Of a DNA stretch of 38,476 nucleotides, positions 14,575 through 23,887 are shown in pieces. Position 1 is the stretch's first letter, and every line of letters starts with the position of its first letter. The position numbers were made by a program, and so were the translations under genes. The notes beneath the pieces were generated by a model. That model worked only from the letters and a program-made list of their open reading frames with translations. It did no database searches and was not told where the DNA came from. Source of the stretch: Treponemataceae bacterium (GTDB taxonomy: Bacteria > Spirochaetota > Spirochaetia > Treponematales > Treponemataceae); assembly GCA_024402435.1 (NCBI GenBank), contig JAKSTU010000023.1, positions 1 through 38,476 of the forward strand, in the 5' to 3' direction.

Positions 14575-17500
14575 ATGTACCGCATCTACACAGAAAGAAA
14601 ACCTGGTTTTGATAATGAAGCCCGCCGCTATCTGGCAGACATTCAGGGCTTTTTGGGAATTCAAAGCGTTTCTTCAATCCGCTATTTGAATCGTTATGAC
14701 ATTGAAAACATCAGCGATGAAGACGCAAAGCTTGCTTCACAGCGCATCTTTTCAGAGCCTCAGAGCGACATCTGCTGGCTTGAACACATTCCACTTGATG
14801 AAAAAGATACGATCATTGTCTGGGAGTATCTGCCCGGTCAGTACGATCAGCGGGCTGACAGTGCAGACCAGTGTCTTTCACTGCTGCTTTCCGCACAGGG
14901 AAGCGAGGCAAAAGTCCGCTGTGCAAAAATGGTTGTTCTTCACGGAGACGTTACTCCCGACGATGCAGAAAAAATCCGCAGATATCTGATCAATCCTGTT
15001 GATTCCCGCCTTGCAGCCGCAGAAAAACCGGAAACACTCAAAATGCAGTCTGCCGTTCCCGGAGACATTCCTGTAATGGAAGGATTCCTGGGCTTTGACA
15101 GCGCTGCTCTTGACCAGCTCCGCGTAAAAATGGGTCTGGCCATGGACAATGCGGACCTTGCCTTTCTTCAGGCATATTTCCAGAAAGAAGGACGCGATCC
15201 TACGGAAACCGAAGTCCGGGTTCTGGACACATACTGGTCTGACCACTGCCGCCATACGACTTTCAATACGGAACTTGACGACATTACAATAGAAGACAGT
15301 GCACTTACAGGTGCAATCAAAGCAAGCCTTGACGAATACCGCCAGATCCGCAAAGAAATGTACGGAGACCGCTGCGACAGATCAAGCGCTTCCTACAAAC
15401 CTCTTACACTTATGGACATGGCCTGCATCGGTGCCAAAATCCTCAAGAAAAAGGGCAAACTTGATGACATTGAACTTTCTGAAGAAATCAATGCCTGTTC
15501 AATTTATATAGACGTTGACGTTGCTGACTGCAGTTCTTCTGACAAAAAAAGCGGAAAAACCGAGACACAGCGCTGGCTGCTTCAGTTCAAGAACGAAACT
15601 CACAATCATCCTACAGAAATCGAACCCTTCGGTGGTGCCGCAACTTGTATCGGCGGTGCAATCCGTGACCCGCTCAGCGGCCGTGCATGGGTTTACCAGT
15701 CACTTCGCGTAACCGGTGCTGCAGATCCTACAGTTCCTTTGAGCAGAACACGTGAAGGAAAACTGCCCCAGCTCAAACTTACCCGCGAAGCCGCACAGGG
15801 ATTCAGTTCATACGGAAACCAGATCGGTCTTACAACTGGTCAGGTTGCCGAAGTTTATCATCCCGGTTTTGAAGCAAAACGCATGGAATTGGGCGCTGTA
15901 ATTGCCGCAGTTCCTCAGGAAGTGGTAAAACGCGAAGTCCCGGATGCAGGAGACGTTGTAATTCTGGTAGGCGGCGGAACAGGCCGTGACGGAATCGGCG
16001 GTGCAACAGGTTCTTCAAAAGCCCACAACGTAAAATCAGTTTCCACAGCAGCTGCAGAAGTCCAGAAAGGAAACGCAGTTGAAGAGCGCAAGATTCAGCG
16101 TCTTTTCCGCAACCGCGAAGTCAGTTCCATGATCCGCCGCTGCAACGACTTTGGTGCCGGCGGTGTTTCTGTTGCTGTCGGAGAACTGGCGCCCGGTCTT
16201 GAAATCAACCTTGACGCAGTTCCAAAAAAATATGAAGGCCTCAACGGTACGGAACTTGCAATTTCAGAAAGCCAGGAACGCATGGCCATTGTGGTACGTG
16301 CAAAAGATGCGCCGGCACTGATCAAAGCAGCTGCCGACGAAAACCTGAATGCTGTCCAGATTGCAGAAGTTACCGACACAAACCGCCTTGTAATGAAATG
16401 GCGCGGAAAAACAATTGTTGACATTGACCGTGCATTCCTTGACACGGCAGGTGCTTCAAAAAATGCAAGCGCAACAATCGCAGCCGTTGCAAAAGAAGAT
16501 TCCCCCCTCTGTTCACCTTTGGCATCAACTGCAGAAGTTCTTTCACAGGACTGCTGCTGCGGAGAAGCCGGTGCACCAAAAGGAGCAAAGCTCAGAAACG
16601 CATGGCTTACAAACCTGAAAGACCTGGCCGTCTGTTCACAGCGCGGACTTGGAGAGCGTTTTGACGGCTCCATCGGCTCAGCAACTGTTGTGTATCCCAT
16701 GGGCGGAAAATATCAGGGTACCGCAGAAAACGGATGTGTTGCAAAGATTCCGGTTCTTCCGCCTTATGAAACACAGACTGCCAGCGTAATGACCTACGGT
16801 TATGATCCCCGTGTTGCACAGTGGTCACCCTATCACGGTGCACAGACTGCAGTTCTTTCATCTTTGGCAAAAATTTCTGCTTTCGGAGCAGATCCTTCAA
16901 GCTGCCGCCTTACATTCCAGGAATATTTCGAGCGCACATCAAGCAAAGAAGCATGGGGAGAACCCGTAGCGGCTCTTCTCGGCGCACTGAGCGCACAGAT
17001 GAAGATGGAAACTGCCAGCATCGGCGGAAAAGACAGCATGAGCGGTACTTTCGATGATCTGAAAGTTCCTCCCACATTGGTTTCTTTTGCAGTTACAACA
17101 GAAAAAGCTCCCAAAATCGTAAGCGGTGCATTCAAGAAAAAAGGCAGCAAAGTTCTGTTCCTGCCTTCACTTTTCAATGAAGATTTGACCGTAAATTATG
17201 ATTATTTTAAGAAAACTGCTGCAGAATTGTACAAGCTGACACAGCAGGGCCTTGTCCGTGCAGCATATCCGGTCAGTGCCGGCGGTGTTGCCGAAGCAGT
17301 TACAAAAATGGCTTTCGGAAACAAAATCGGTTTTGATTTTGACCAGAGTTTTTATGACAATCTGCGTGATTCATTCCCGACACAGAGCGGAGTTCTTCTG
17401 GCACAGGGCAAAACATGTTCCAGCTGGCTTCTGTTCCTGCCGCTGTACGGATCGCTGCTCCTTGAAGTTGCTGCCGAAGATGCGGAAAAAATCATGGAGG

Positions 17501-18585
17501 CTTTTGCAGCCGTACAAAGCAGATGCTTTGTTGCAGGAACAACAACAGAAGACCGTGTTCTGCGCGTAAAGAAAGCTGAAATTTCACTGGAAGAAGCACT
17601 TGCAGCATGGGAAACACCCCTTGCAAAAGTATTCCCGCCCGTAACCGCAGGAAGCGACGACACTGCAAAAGCAGAAAAACTTCCTGAGTTTGCGCTCAAG
17701 GAACATGAATCTTTGGCACAGAAGCGGGGCGGAACATACACTGCAAAAACTTCTGTCCGGCCGAAAGTTCTGCTTCCTGTGTTCCCCGGTACAAACTGCG
17801 AATTCGACATGGCCCGTGCATTCTATCTTGCAGGTGCACAGCCGGAAATTCTGGTTTTCCGCAACAACACTCCGGAAGCATTGGCAGAAAGCCTTGTCCA
17901 GCTGGAAGAACATCTTAAGACAGCCCAGATTCTTGCGCTGTCAGGCGGTTTCTCAGCCGGTGACGAACCCGACGGTTCAGGAAAATTCATTGCGAACGTT
18001 CTGCGCAACAGCCGCATCAGTGACGGTGTAATGGAACTTCTTGAAGGCCGCAAAGGTCTGGTTCTGGGTATCTGCAACGGTTTCCAGGCACTGATCAAAA
18101 CAGGTCTGGTTCCCTACGGCAAAATCCTTGCTCCGTCTGAAGAAATGCCGACTCTGACATACAACAGAATCGGACGCCACATCAGCCGCATGGCACGCAC
18201 ACGCATGGTCAGTGCAGCAAGTCCATGGGCTTTGGACAGCACAGTGCTTGAAAATGCCACACACATGGTTGCAATCTCACACGGAGAAGGCCGTGTTGTA
18301 ATAGAAGAAGAACTTGCAAAAAAACTGTTTGCAAACGGACAGATTTTTACACAGTACGTTGACGAAAACGGAATTCCTGTGATGACAGAACCTGACAATC
18401 CCAACGGTTCAATGTATGCCATTGAAGGAATGACCAGCCCTGACGGACGCGTTCTCGGAAAAATGGGACACAACGAACGTACAGTCGGTGCAAATGCAGA
18501 CGGAAGTTCTGATGAACTGATCAAGAACGTTGAAGGCTGCCGCTGTCAGAACATTTTTGCTGCAGGTGTGCGTTATTTCGCCTGA
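14575..18585 (+). CDS. purL: Phosphoribosylformylglycinamidine synthase, single-chain
   Basis: The 1336-residue FGAM synthase carries out the fourth step of purine synthesis: FGAR plus glutamine plus ATP gives FGAM. The N-terminal domain is followed by the PurL synthetase core (VLDTYWSDHCRHTTF near 218-232; GGGTGRDGIGGATGSSKAHN; FGAGGVSVAVGEL). The C-terminal glutaminase domain has its nucleophile cysteine in GLVLGICNGFQAL and the partner motif SHGEGR. It thus fuses the PurL and PurQ activities and resembles the clostridial/spirochaetal long form. The start is ATG 14575, directly after a TATAAT box, rather than the upstream frame extension. A lipoprotein gene follows 19 nt later. No other pur gene is in the window. 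Confidence 0.96.
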   Translation: MYRIYTERKPGFDNEARRYLADIQGFLGIQSVSSIRYLNRYDIENISDEDAKLASQRIFSEPQSDICWLEHIPLDEKDTIIVWEYLPGQYDQRADSADQCLSLLLSAQGSEAKVRCAKMVVLHGDVTPDDAEKIRRYLINPVDSRLAAAEKPETLKMQSAVPGDIPVMEGFLGFDSAALDQLRVKMGLAMDNADLAFLQAYFQKEGRDPTETEVRVLDTYWSDHCRHTTFNTELDDITIEDSALTGAIKASLDEYRQIRKEMYGDRCDRSSASYKPLTLMDMACIGAKILKKKGKLDDIELSEEINACSIYIDVDVADCSSSDKKSGKTETQRWLLQFKNETHNHPTEIEPFGGAATCIGGAIRDPLSGRAWVYQSLRVTGAADPTVPLSRTREGKLPQLKLTREAAQGFSSYGNQIGLTTGQVAEVYHPGFEAKRMELGAVIAAVPQEVVKREVPDAGDVVILVGGGTGRDGIGGATGSSKAHNVKSVSTAAAEVQKGNAVEERKIQRLFRNREVSSMIRRCNDFGAGGVSVAVGELAPGLEINLDAVPKKYEGLNGTELAISESQERMAIVVRAKDAPALIKAAADENLNAVQIAEVTDTNRLVMKWRGKTIVDIDRAFLDTAGASKNASATIAAVAKEDSPLCSPLASTAEVLSQDCCCGEAGAPKGAKLRNAWLTNLKDLAVCSQRGLGERFDGSIGSATVVYPMGGKYQGTAENGCVAKIPVLPPYETQTASVMTYGYDPRVAQWSPYHGAQTAVLSSLAKISAFGADPSSCRLTFQEYFERTSSKEAWGEPVAALLGALSAQMKMETASIGGKDSMSGTFDDLKVPPTLVSFAVTTEKAPKIVSGAFKKKGSKVLFLPSLFNEDLTVNYDYFKKTAAELYKLTQQGLVRAAYPVSAGGVAEAVTKMAFGNKIGFDFDQSFYDNLRDSFPTQSGVLLAQGKTCSSWLLFLPLYGSLLLEVAAEDAEKIMEAFAAVQSRCFVAGTTTEDRVLRVKKAEISLEEALAAWETPLAKVFPPVTAGSDDTAKAEKLPEFALKEHESLAQKRGGTYTAKTSVRPKVLLPVFPGTNCEFDMARAFYLAGAQPEILVFRNNTPEALAESLVQLEEHLKTAQILALSGGFSAGDEPDGSGKFIANVLRNSRISDGVMELLEGRKGLVLGICNGFQALIKTGLVPYGKILAPSEEMPTLTYNRIGRHISRMARTRMVSAASPWALDSTVLENATHMVAISHGEGRVVIEEELAKKLFANGQIFTQYVDENGIPVMTEPDNPNGSMYAIEGMTSPDGRVLGKMGHNERTVGANADGSSDELIKNVEGCRCQNIFAAGVRYFA

Positions 18586-18604
18586 TTTCGGAGGAAAGAA
18601 AAAA

Positions 18605-19546
18605 ATGAAAGTTGCCAGATCACTTATATTTGCATTGCTTCTGAGTTCTCTTGTTTTTGCAGGGTGCAACAGCAAAATTGAATGGAAAGAAGATTTTGAC
18701 GAAGCTTTGACAGAAGCCCAGAAAGAAGACAAAGATCTTCTGATTCTGTTCACCGGGAATGACTGGGACGGAATCAGCACTGACTTTTTCAGCAATGTCC
18801 TGGCAACTGAAAAATTCCTGAAAGCCGCATCGGTTCATTATGTGCCGGTTCATTTTGACATTCCCTTTGACATCCCCGAAAACGACGGCGAATCTCATCT
18901 TAAGGAACGCAAGCTTACGGAACTGGCCATTCAGTTCAATGTGCAGTATTTTCCCACATTGATTGCAGTAACTACAGCAGGCCAAGTCTATGCCATTGTT
19001 GATTATATGCCGGATGACGACTCAGAACTGATGTATGCAGAAACAGACCGGATGGTGCTCAATCTTGACTCTGCCTACATTGCAGGACGAGAAGTGCTTG
19101 CTTTGAGCGAACAGATGGAAAAGGCGGAAGGTGTGGAAAAAGCAGTCCTGATTGACCGCCTGATCCGTGCAGTTCCCGTCAGCTACGGTTTCCAGTTCCT
19201 TGACCTTATGAAAACGATTCCGGATCTTGATCCTGAAAACCTGTCAGGAATTGTTCCGGAATACATTGCAACAGTTGCATACAGCACGGCAATCCTTTCA
19301 TTGTCTTCAGGCGACACTGCACAAATGGCAGCGACAATAGAAGAAGCAGCAACACATCCTCTTATGCCCGCAGACCTTTCACAGCAGCTGTTTTACTTAG
19401 GAGCCGGAATGTGCTACAACGTGGCAGATTTTGCAACAGCAAGAGATTTCCTGCTGAAGCTTTACGAAATCGATCCTACGTCAGATATTGCAGCAGAGGT
19501 TCCGGCGCTGATTGCAACTTTGAGCATGGATTTTGACGAAGAGTAA
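18605..19546 (+). CDS. Lipoprotein with thioredoxin-like fold lacking the CxxC pair
   Basis: A 313-residue protein with a lipoprotein signal ending at LVFAGC (cysteine 21), so it is membrane-anchored after export. Residues ~28-150 resemble a thioredoxin-fold domain: ALTEAQKEDKDLLILFTGND is where a redox CxxC would follow, but the sequence there is NDWDGIS with no cysteine. The cis-proline region YFPTLIAV is kept. The rest is helical and repeat-like (residues ~190-300), perhaps TPR-like. A redox role is therefore unlikely and a binding or chaperone role is inferred. It has a GGAGG site at 10-nt spacing before ATG 18605. It lies between purL and the CNNM pair on the same strand and 3 nt before the next gene. 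Confidence 0.78.
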   Translation: MKVARSLIFALLLSSLVFAGCNSKIEWKEDFDEALTEAQKEDKDLLILFTGNDWDGISTDFFSNVLATEKFLKAASVHYVPVHFDIPFDIPENDGESHLKERKLTELAIQFNVQYFPTLIAVTTAGQVYAIVDYMPDDDSELMYAETDRMVLNLDSAYIAGREVLALSEQMEKAEGVEKAVLIDRLIRAVPVSYGFQFLDLMKTIPDLDPENLSGIVPEYIATVAYSTAILSLSSGDTAQMAATIEEAATHPLMPADLSQQLFYLGAGMCYNVADFATARDFLLKLYEIDPTSDIAAEVPALIATLSMDFDEE

Positions 19547-19549
19547 CAG

Positions 19550-20797
19550 ATGATAGAGGAACCTCCTCCAGCACAGAACCTGATTTCTCTCATAATAATT
19601 GCAGTACTTCTGATTGTGCTTTCCATGCTTTTTTCGGCAGCGGAAAGCGCATTTCTGTCAGTGAACAAACTTCGTGTCCGCTATTTGCGCCAAAAGCGCA
19701 ACAAAAAAGCATCCCGAGTCGGAAAACTTCTGGACAACCGGCAGCGGCTGATAAACGCAATCCTGATCGGAAACTGCATTGCAAACATTGCACTTACATC
19801 CATTCTAACTTCAATCGCTCTGGAACTTTTCGGGAATTCGGGCGTTGCATATGCCACGCTGGCTTCTACAGTCCTGCTTCTGATTTTCGGGGAAATTCTT
19901 CCCAAATCACTGGGGGCCACAAGAAGCGATCCTTTGGCTTATGGTTTTTCAGGCCTTATCTATGTTTTTTACACTGTTTTCAGACCGCTCACTTTCATTT
20001 TTGAAAAAATCACAGGTTTGTCACAGAAAATCCTGAAAATACAGGACAACGGCAGAAAAATCAGTTTTTCAGAAGAAGACATAAAGACTCTGATGGACGT
20101 GGGCGAAGAAGAAGGCATTCTGGAAAGTGCAGAAAAAACAATGATGACCCGTGTCTTCAAATTCACGGATATGGACGCCCGTGACATAATGCAGCCCCGC
20201 ACAGCAGTAATCGCCGTAGACAAAGACGCAACAATCGAAGAAGTGATTGAACTTTCGCGGAACACTCACAGGTCAAGATTCCCGGTGTACGAAAACACCA
20301 TTGACCACATCTGCGGAATGCTTTACATGAAAGACGTTCTTCTTCATTCCTCCCAGCCTGAAAAAAATGACAAACCTGTTACCGTAAAAAAACTGATGAG
20401 GGATGCGCTTTTTATTCCCGAATCAAAAAAAATGACCGACATCCAGAAAATCTTCCGTCAGACAAATCAGTCAATTGCCGTGGTTCTCGGGGAATATTCC
20501 GAAACGGCAGGCATTCTTACAGTTGATGACATTGCATCACGCATTTTCGGGCCGCTGGAAGATTTCGGTCTCGGCACATGGGATGTTCCGGGTACAATGC
20601 ATCTTCATGAGCTTGAAGAGCGCTACAAAATCCAGCTTGTGTCACGCAATGTAGAAACTGTGGGCGGATTCATCTGTGAAAAACTGGGCCGCATTCCACA
20701 AACCGGCGATTCGGTTCTTTCAGACAACTGGCGCTTTACCGTAACTTCCATGGACGGAAGGCGGGTTGCCGGCGTCCACATAGACAGGAAGGCATGA
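19550..20797 (+). CDS. CNNM/CorC-type transporter-like protein (DUF21-CBS-CorC_HlyC), first copy
   Basis: A 415-residue protein with the three-part layout of the hemolysin-C/TlyC/CNNM family. The membrane DUF21 region is at ~10-185 (LFSAAESAFLSVNKLRVRYL; LIGNCIANIALTS; FGEILPKSLGA). A CBS pair follows at ~205-330 (IMQPRTAVIAVDKDATIEEV; AGILTVDDIASRIFG), then the C-terminal CorC_HlyC domain (VETVGGFICEKLGRIPQTGD). Homologues export or regulate magnesium or cobalt; the hemolysin label is historical. ATG 19550 comes 3 nt after the lipoprotein stop, and the second paralogue starts 3 nt after this gene, so the three are one transcription unit. Confidence 0.9.
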   Translation: MIEEPPPAQNLISLIIIAVLLIVLSMLFSAAESAFLSVNKLRVRYLRQKRNKKASRVGKLLDNRQRLINAILIGNCIANIALTSILTSIALELFGNSGVAYATLASTVLLLIFGEILPKSLGATRSDPLAYGFSGLIYVFYTVFRPLTFIFEKITGLSQKILKIQDNGRKISFSEEDIKTLMDVGEEEGILESAEKTMMTRVFKFTDMDARDIMQPRTAVIAVDKDATIEEVIELSRNTHRSRFPVYENTIDHICGMLYMKDVLLHSSQPEKNDKPVTVKKLMRDALFIPESKKMTDIQKIFRQTNQSIAVVLGEYSETAGILTVDDIASRIFGPLEDFGLGTWDVPGTMHLHELEERYKIQLVSRNVETVGGFICEKLGRIPQTGDSVLSDNWRFTVTSMDGRRVAGVHIDRKA

Positions 20798-20800
20798 TAA

Positions 20801-22075
20801 ATGAGAACCGCGCTTTACATTTTCGCCCTTGTCCTGATGATTGTTCTGGCCGCTTTTTTTGCATCTTCCGAAACGGCATTTCTGAGCATTTCAAAAATCA
20901 GAATGCGCCAGCTGCGCAAAGAAAAAGACCGCAAGACAAAACTCCTTGTGCGCCTTAAAGACGACCAGTCAAAACTGCTTACAACGATTCTGATAGGAAC
21001 AAATCTTGCAAACAATGCGGCTTCATCAATTGCAGCAGCTCTTGCAATCAGCCTGATGGGCCAGGAAGGAATTGCAATTTCAACCATTCTGATGACTCTT
21101 GTAGTCGTTACTTTCGGAGAAATTTTCCCTAAATCAGCGGCGGCAGAGTCACCTGAAAAAACTGCACTCAAAGCAGCCCCAAAACTTCGTGCCGTAGAAA
21201 TAATCCTGTCTCCGGTCGTAAAGTTCTTCAACGCCATCAACAAGGGATTCATAAAGCTGATTCACGCAATCTGGAAAGACGACACACCGGCCATTACGGA
21301 AGACGAACTGAAAATGCTTATTGAAGTGGGCCGTGAAGAAGGAACTCTTGAAAGCGCCGAAAAAGAACTTTTGACCCGCATCTTTGAATTCACGGATCTC
21401 CGCGTGCGTGACATTTACACACACCGCTCTTTCATAAAAGCCGTACCTCTGGACGCAACTTACAAAGAAACTGTAGACGTGATTTCTTCAAGCGGATTTT
21501 CACGCATTCCCGTATACAAAGAAAACCAAGACAACATTGTGGGCATTCTGCATTACAAGGATGTGCTTTATCTGAACGGCAATGAAACTGATTTTTCGGT
21601 AAAACGCATAATGCGGCCCGTGCTTTTTGTACCCGAAACGGTTCTGGTTGAAACATTGCTGACACAGTTCAGAAAATCACGTAAAAACTTTGCAGTTGTC
21701 ATTGCCGAGCAGGGCGACATGATCGGAATCGTAACAATGGATGACGTTATGCAGGCAGTATTCGGACACATTACCGACGAATACAATGCCACGAATCTTT
21801 TGCCCGAAGAACGGATACGCATTACTGAAAACAGGGAATTCATCGTGCCCGGCGACATGCTTACAAGCGATGTGAACAACTTTCTGGGGCAGAATTTTGT
21901 GTCCGAAGAATTTGAGACCATCGGCGGCTGGCTTTTGGAACAGTTCGGCTATCTGCCCGAGCCGGGCGAAAAAATCAACCGGGCAAGCATGGTCTTTGTA
22001 GTTGCTTCCTGCGAAAACAGGCGGATTCACAGTATACGGATGCGGTACGAAAGGGATGCTTCCCAAATGCTGTAA
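20801..22075 (+). CDS. CNNM/CorC-type transporter-like protein, second copy
   Basis: A 424-residue tandem paralogue of the preceding gene with the same order: DUF21 membrane part (FFASSETAFLSISKIRMRQL; LIGTNLANNAASS; FGEIFPKSAAA), CBS pair (VRDIYTHRSFIKAVPLDATY; IGIVTMDDVMQAVFG) and CorC_HlyC domain (FETIGGWLLEQFGYLPEPGE). The two differ clearly in sequence, so the duplication is old and the pair may work as a heteromer. The start is 3 nt after the first copy's stop. Its last 49 nt overlap the end of the convergent omptin-like gene; there is no terminator between them. Confidence 0.9.
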   Translation: MRTALYIFALVLMIVLAAFFASSETAFLSISKIRMRQLRKEKDRKTKLLVRLKDDQSKLLTTILIGTNLANNAASSIAAALAISLMGQEGIAISTILMTLVVVTFGEIFPKSAAAESPEKTALKAAPKLRAVEIILSPVVKFFNAINKGFIKLIHAIWKDDTPAITEDELKMLIEVGREEGTLESAEKELLTRIFEFTDLRVRDIYTHRSFIKAVPLDATYKETVDVISSSGFSRIPVYKENQDNIVGILHYKDVLYLNGNETDFSVKRIMRPVLFVPETVLVETLLTQFRKSRKNFAVVIAEQGDMIGIVTMDDVMQAVFGHITDEYNATNLLPEERIRITENREFIVPGDMLTSDVNNFLGQNFVSEEFETIGGWLLEQFGYLPEPGEKINRASMVFVVASCENRRIHSIRMRYERDASQML

Positions 22076-22962
22076 TTGGTGCGGGGATAATTAAAGTAAT
22101 CATATCCGTTTTCCGCCACTCCTTTTACAGTCGGCATTCTCTGATAATTGATTCCGAAGCAGAGCTGACCCTTTGCAGAAGTTTTTACCCCGATATTCCC
22201 GCTGAAAGCCATTGCGCCTTTTCCTTCAATAAAGTCCTTGAAAGTTTTTGTATTTGACAAATGCATGTCCTCGCACAAACATTCCAGATAGGGAGACCAT
22301 TCGCCGGAAAGCCTCAAAGTAAATTTGTCCGCAAGATCCGCTTCCAGCCGAAGTCCGGTCCGAACCATTGCCACAGACTGGTTGTATGAGAGAACATCAC
22401 CTGAAAAAGTTTTTTTCGCCCATTCTGTGTCCCTGTAGTATCCGTAACCGTCACTGCCGGTCAGCAGAAGATTTCTGTAGCCGATACCTGCAAAAGGGAT
22501 GACTTTGAATGCGTCAGAAAAGAAAGCAACATCAAACCCCAAACCGAATTCTGCAGTAATTCCCGAAGATTTTTCTACAAAATGACATGAATAATCACTC
22601 AGCGTATCCGGTTTATCTCTCCAGTCAAAGTCGTTCACTGCTCCGGAACATTTCGGGAAAAAGAATGAAAAATCTCCCCAAAGATGCAGAAAACTGTACT
22701 CACCGGCACAGGAAAGCCCGACTCTGGACAAAAAATCCAAATCCCAGTCAAGCCGGCTCCAGATTTCATTTGCATATTCAGGATAAAGCGTGCCGTAGCA
22801 CACGAATTCCTGCAAATCAGCAGCGCCAAGAGTGACAAAAGGTTCCAGTTCAAAATGCAGTTTTGATGCGGAAAAGACCGGCGAATCCGCTGCAAAAGCA
22901 GGATTCACAAAGCCCGGCAAAATCAGCAGGAGCAAAATACAAAAAACCAGAACTCGTTTCAT
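22027..22962 (-). CDS. Omptin-like outer-membrane protease
   Basis: A 311-residue protein with a cleavable signal peptide (through NPAFAADS) and alternating beta-strand character ending in the aromatic-rich strand SLSYRIRIL, as expected for an outer-membrane barrel. Omptin landmarks are present: SRLDWDLDFLSRVGL, the Asp pair in VNDFDW (equivalent to the OmpT D83/D85 site) and an Asp-x-His in EDMHLSN (equivalent to D210/H212). All four catalytic positions therefore appear kept, so an active aspartyl-type surface protease is inferred. The family is best known from Enterobacteria. The gene starts 3 nt after the RluA-type gene with an AGGA site; its end overlaps the second CNNM gene. Confidence 0.75.
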   Translation of the reverse strand: MKRVLVFCILLLLILPGFVNPAFAADSPVFSASKLHFELEPFVTLGAADLQEFVCYGTLYPEYANEIWSRLDWDLDFLSRVGLSCAGEYSFLHLWGDFSFFFPKCSGAVNDFDWRDKPDTLSDYSCHFVEKSSGITAEFGLGFDVAFFSDAFKVIPFAGIGYRNLLLTGSDGYGYYRDTEWAKKTFSGDVLSYNQSVAMVRTGLRLEADLADKFTLRLSGEWSPYLECLCEDMHLSNTKTFKDFIEGKGAMAFSGNIGVKTSAKGQLCFGINYQRMPTVKGVAENGYDYFNYPRTNYSIWEASLSYRIRIL

Positions 22963-22965
22963 GAA

Positions 22966-23796
22966 TCAGTCCTGCTCATCCTGAAGGATTTCATCTTCTC
23001 CGGCAATTTCAGGTTCATTTTCGGAAGACGTTACTGATTTCTGCTCCGCAAAAACCATGGGATCAGTCTTGAACAGTTTAGCAAGCTGCTTGCGGAGGGA
23101 GTCCATGTCTTTCTGGTAAGGGGCCGTAAAGACCATTTTTTCACCGGTTTTCGGATGTTTGATTTCAAGCTGATATGCGTGAAGAGCAAGCCGCGACAGA
23201 AGAGGCCGTTCTTCGTAAACATCACCGCGCCATGACCGCTTGATGTCCGAAAGTCTTACAGGTTTCTGGTTTCCGCTGTAAAGAGGATCGCAGACAATTG
23301 AAATGCCAAGATCAGCAAGATGGGCACGGATCTGATGTGTTCGGCCTGTAAGCGGACGTGCTTCTATCCATGAAAAAGGTCCGCAGGTTCCGATAAGGGT
23401 AAAATCCGTCACAGCAGGTTTTCCGAAGCGGCGGTTCACAACAGTGCGATGGCGGGCATCACCGTCAGGCATCAAAGCTTTGTCCTGTCTGAAGGTGTCC
23501 CAAGCAGGCCGCCCGTGAACCAGTGCATGATAGGTTTTCTTGACCTGCCGTTTCTGGAAGGCCATTGAAAGGATTCTGTGGGCTTCGGGATTACGGGCAT
23601 ACACAATGAGACCCGATGTATCTTTATCAATACGGTGCACTGCCAGAAGTTTGCCGAACTGTTCTTTTGCGGCATAGTCCAGACGCGGCGCATCATGGTC
23701 ATAACGGTCTGCAGCCACAAGAAGTCCGGAAGCTTTGTTGAAGACGACAATGTCATCGTCAGAATAAACAACTGTATAAGGTGATTGAGATTTCAT
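22966..23796 (-). CDS. RluA-family pseudouridine synthase
   Basis: A 276-residue protein with the catalytic motif HRIDKDTSGLIVYARNP (aspartate in RIDKDTSG, about residues 55-63). Further RluA-family blocks are AYHALVHGRP and RPLTGRTHQIRAHLADLGI. It isomerises uridine to pseudouridine in rRNA or tRNA; the target site cannot be read from sequence. No N-terminal S4 domain is seen. The C-terminus carries an acidic tail (ENEPEIAGEDEILQDEQD). ATG 23796 follows a TATACT box by 7 nt with no ribosome site, so the mRNA may be leaderless. The omptin-like gene is co-transcribed downstream. Confidence 0.92.
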   Translation of the reverse strand: MKSQSPYTVVYSDDDIVVFNKASGLLVAADRYDHDAPRLDYAAKEQFGKLLAVHRIDKDTSGLIVYARNPEAHRILSMAFQKRQVKKTYHALVHGRPAWDTFRQDKALMPDGDARHRTVVNRRFGKPAVTDFTLIGTCGPFSWIEARPLTGRTHQIRAHLADLGISIVCDPLYSGNQKPVRLSDIKRSWRGDVYEERPLLSRLALHAYQLEIKHPKTGEKMVFTAPYQKDMDSLRKQLAKLFKTDPMVFAEQKSVTSSENEPEIAGEDEILQDEQD

Positions 23797-23803
23797 AAAC
23801 TCA

Positions 23804-23832
23804 AGTATATCAAAAAGGCATCAGCCCGTCAG
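23804..23832 (-). promoter_or_regulatory. Leaderless-type promoter of the RluA-family gene
   Basis: On the minus strand CTGACG (23832-23827), 17-nt spacer, TATACT (23809-23804), 7 nt, ATG 23796. Confidence 0.6.
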
Positions 23833-23887
23833 CATCAGCGGTTTGTCTGCGGTTTGTCAGAAACTTTACCCCGCAAGACAGTCTGAT

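Noticed and set aside
16095..16700. Minus-strand open frames inside purL (also at 14878-15255 and 17352-17810)
   Set aside because: They lie antisense to a clearly conserved purL frame, have odd Ser/Arg/Pro composition and match nothing known.
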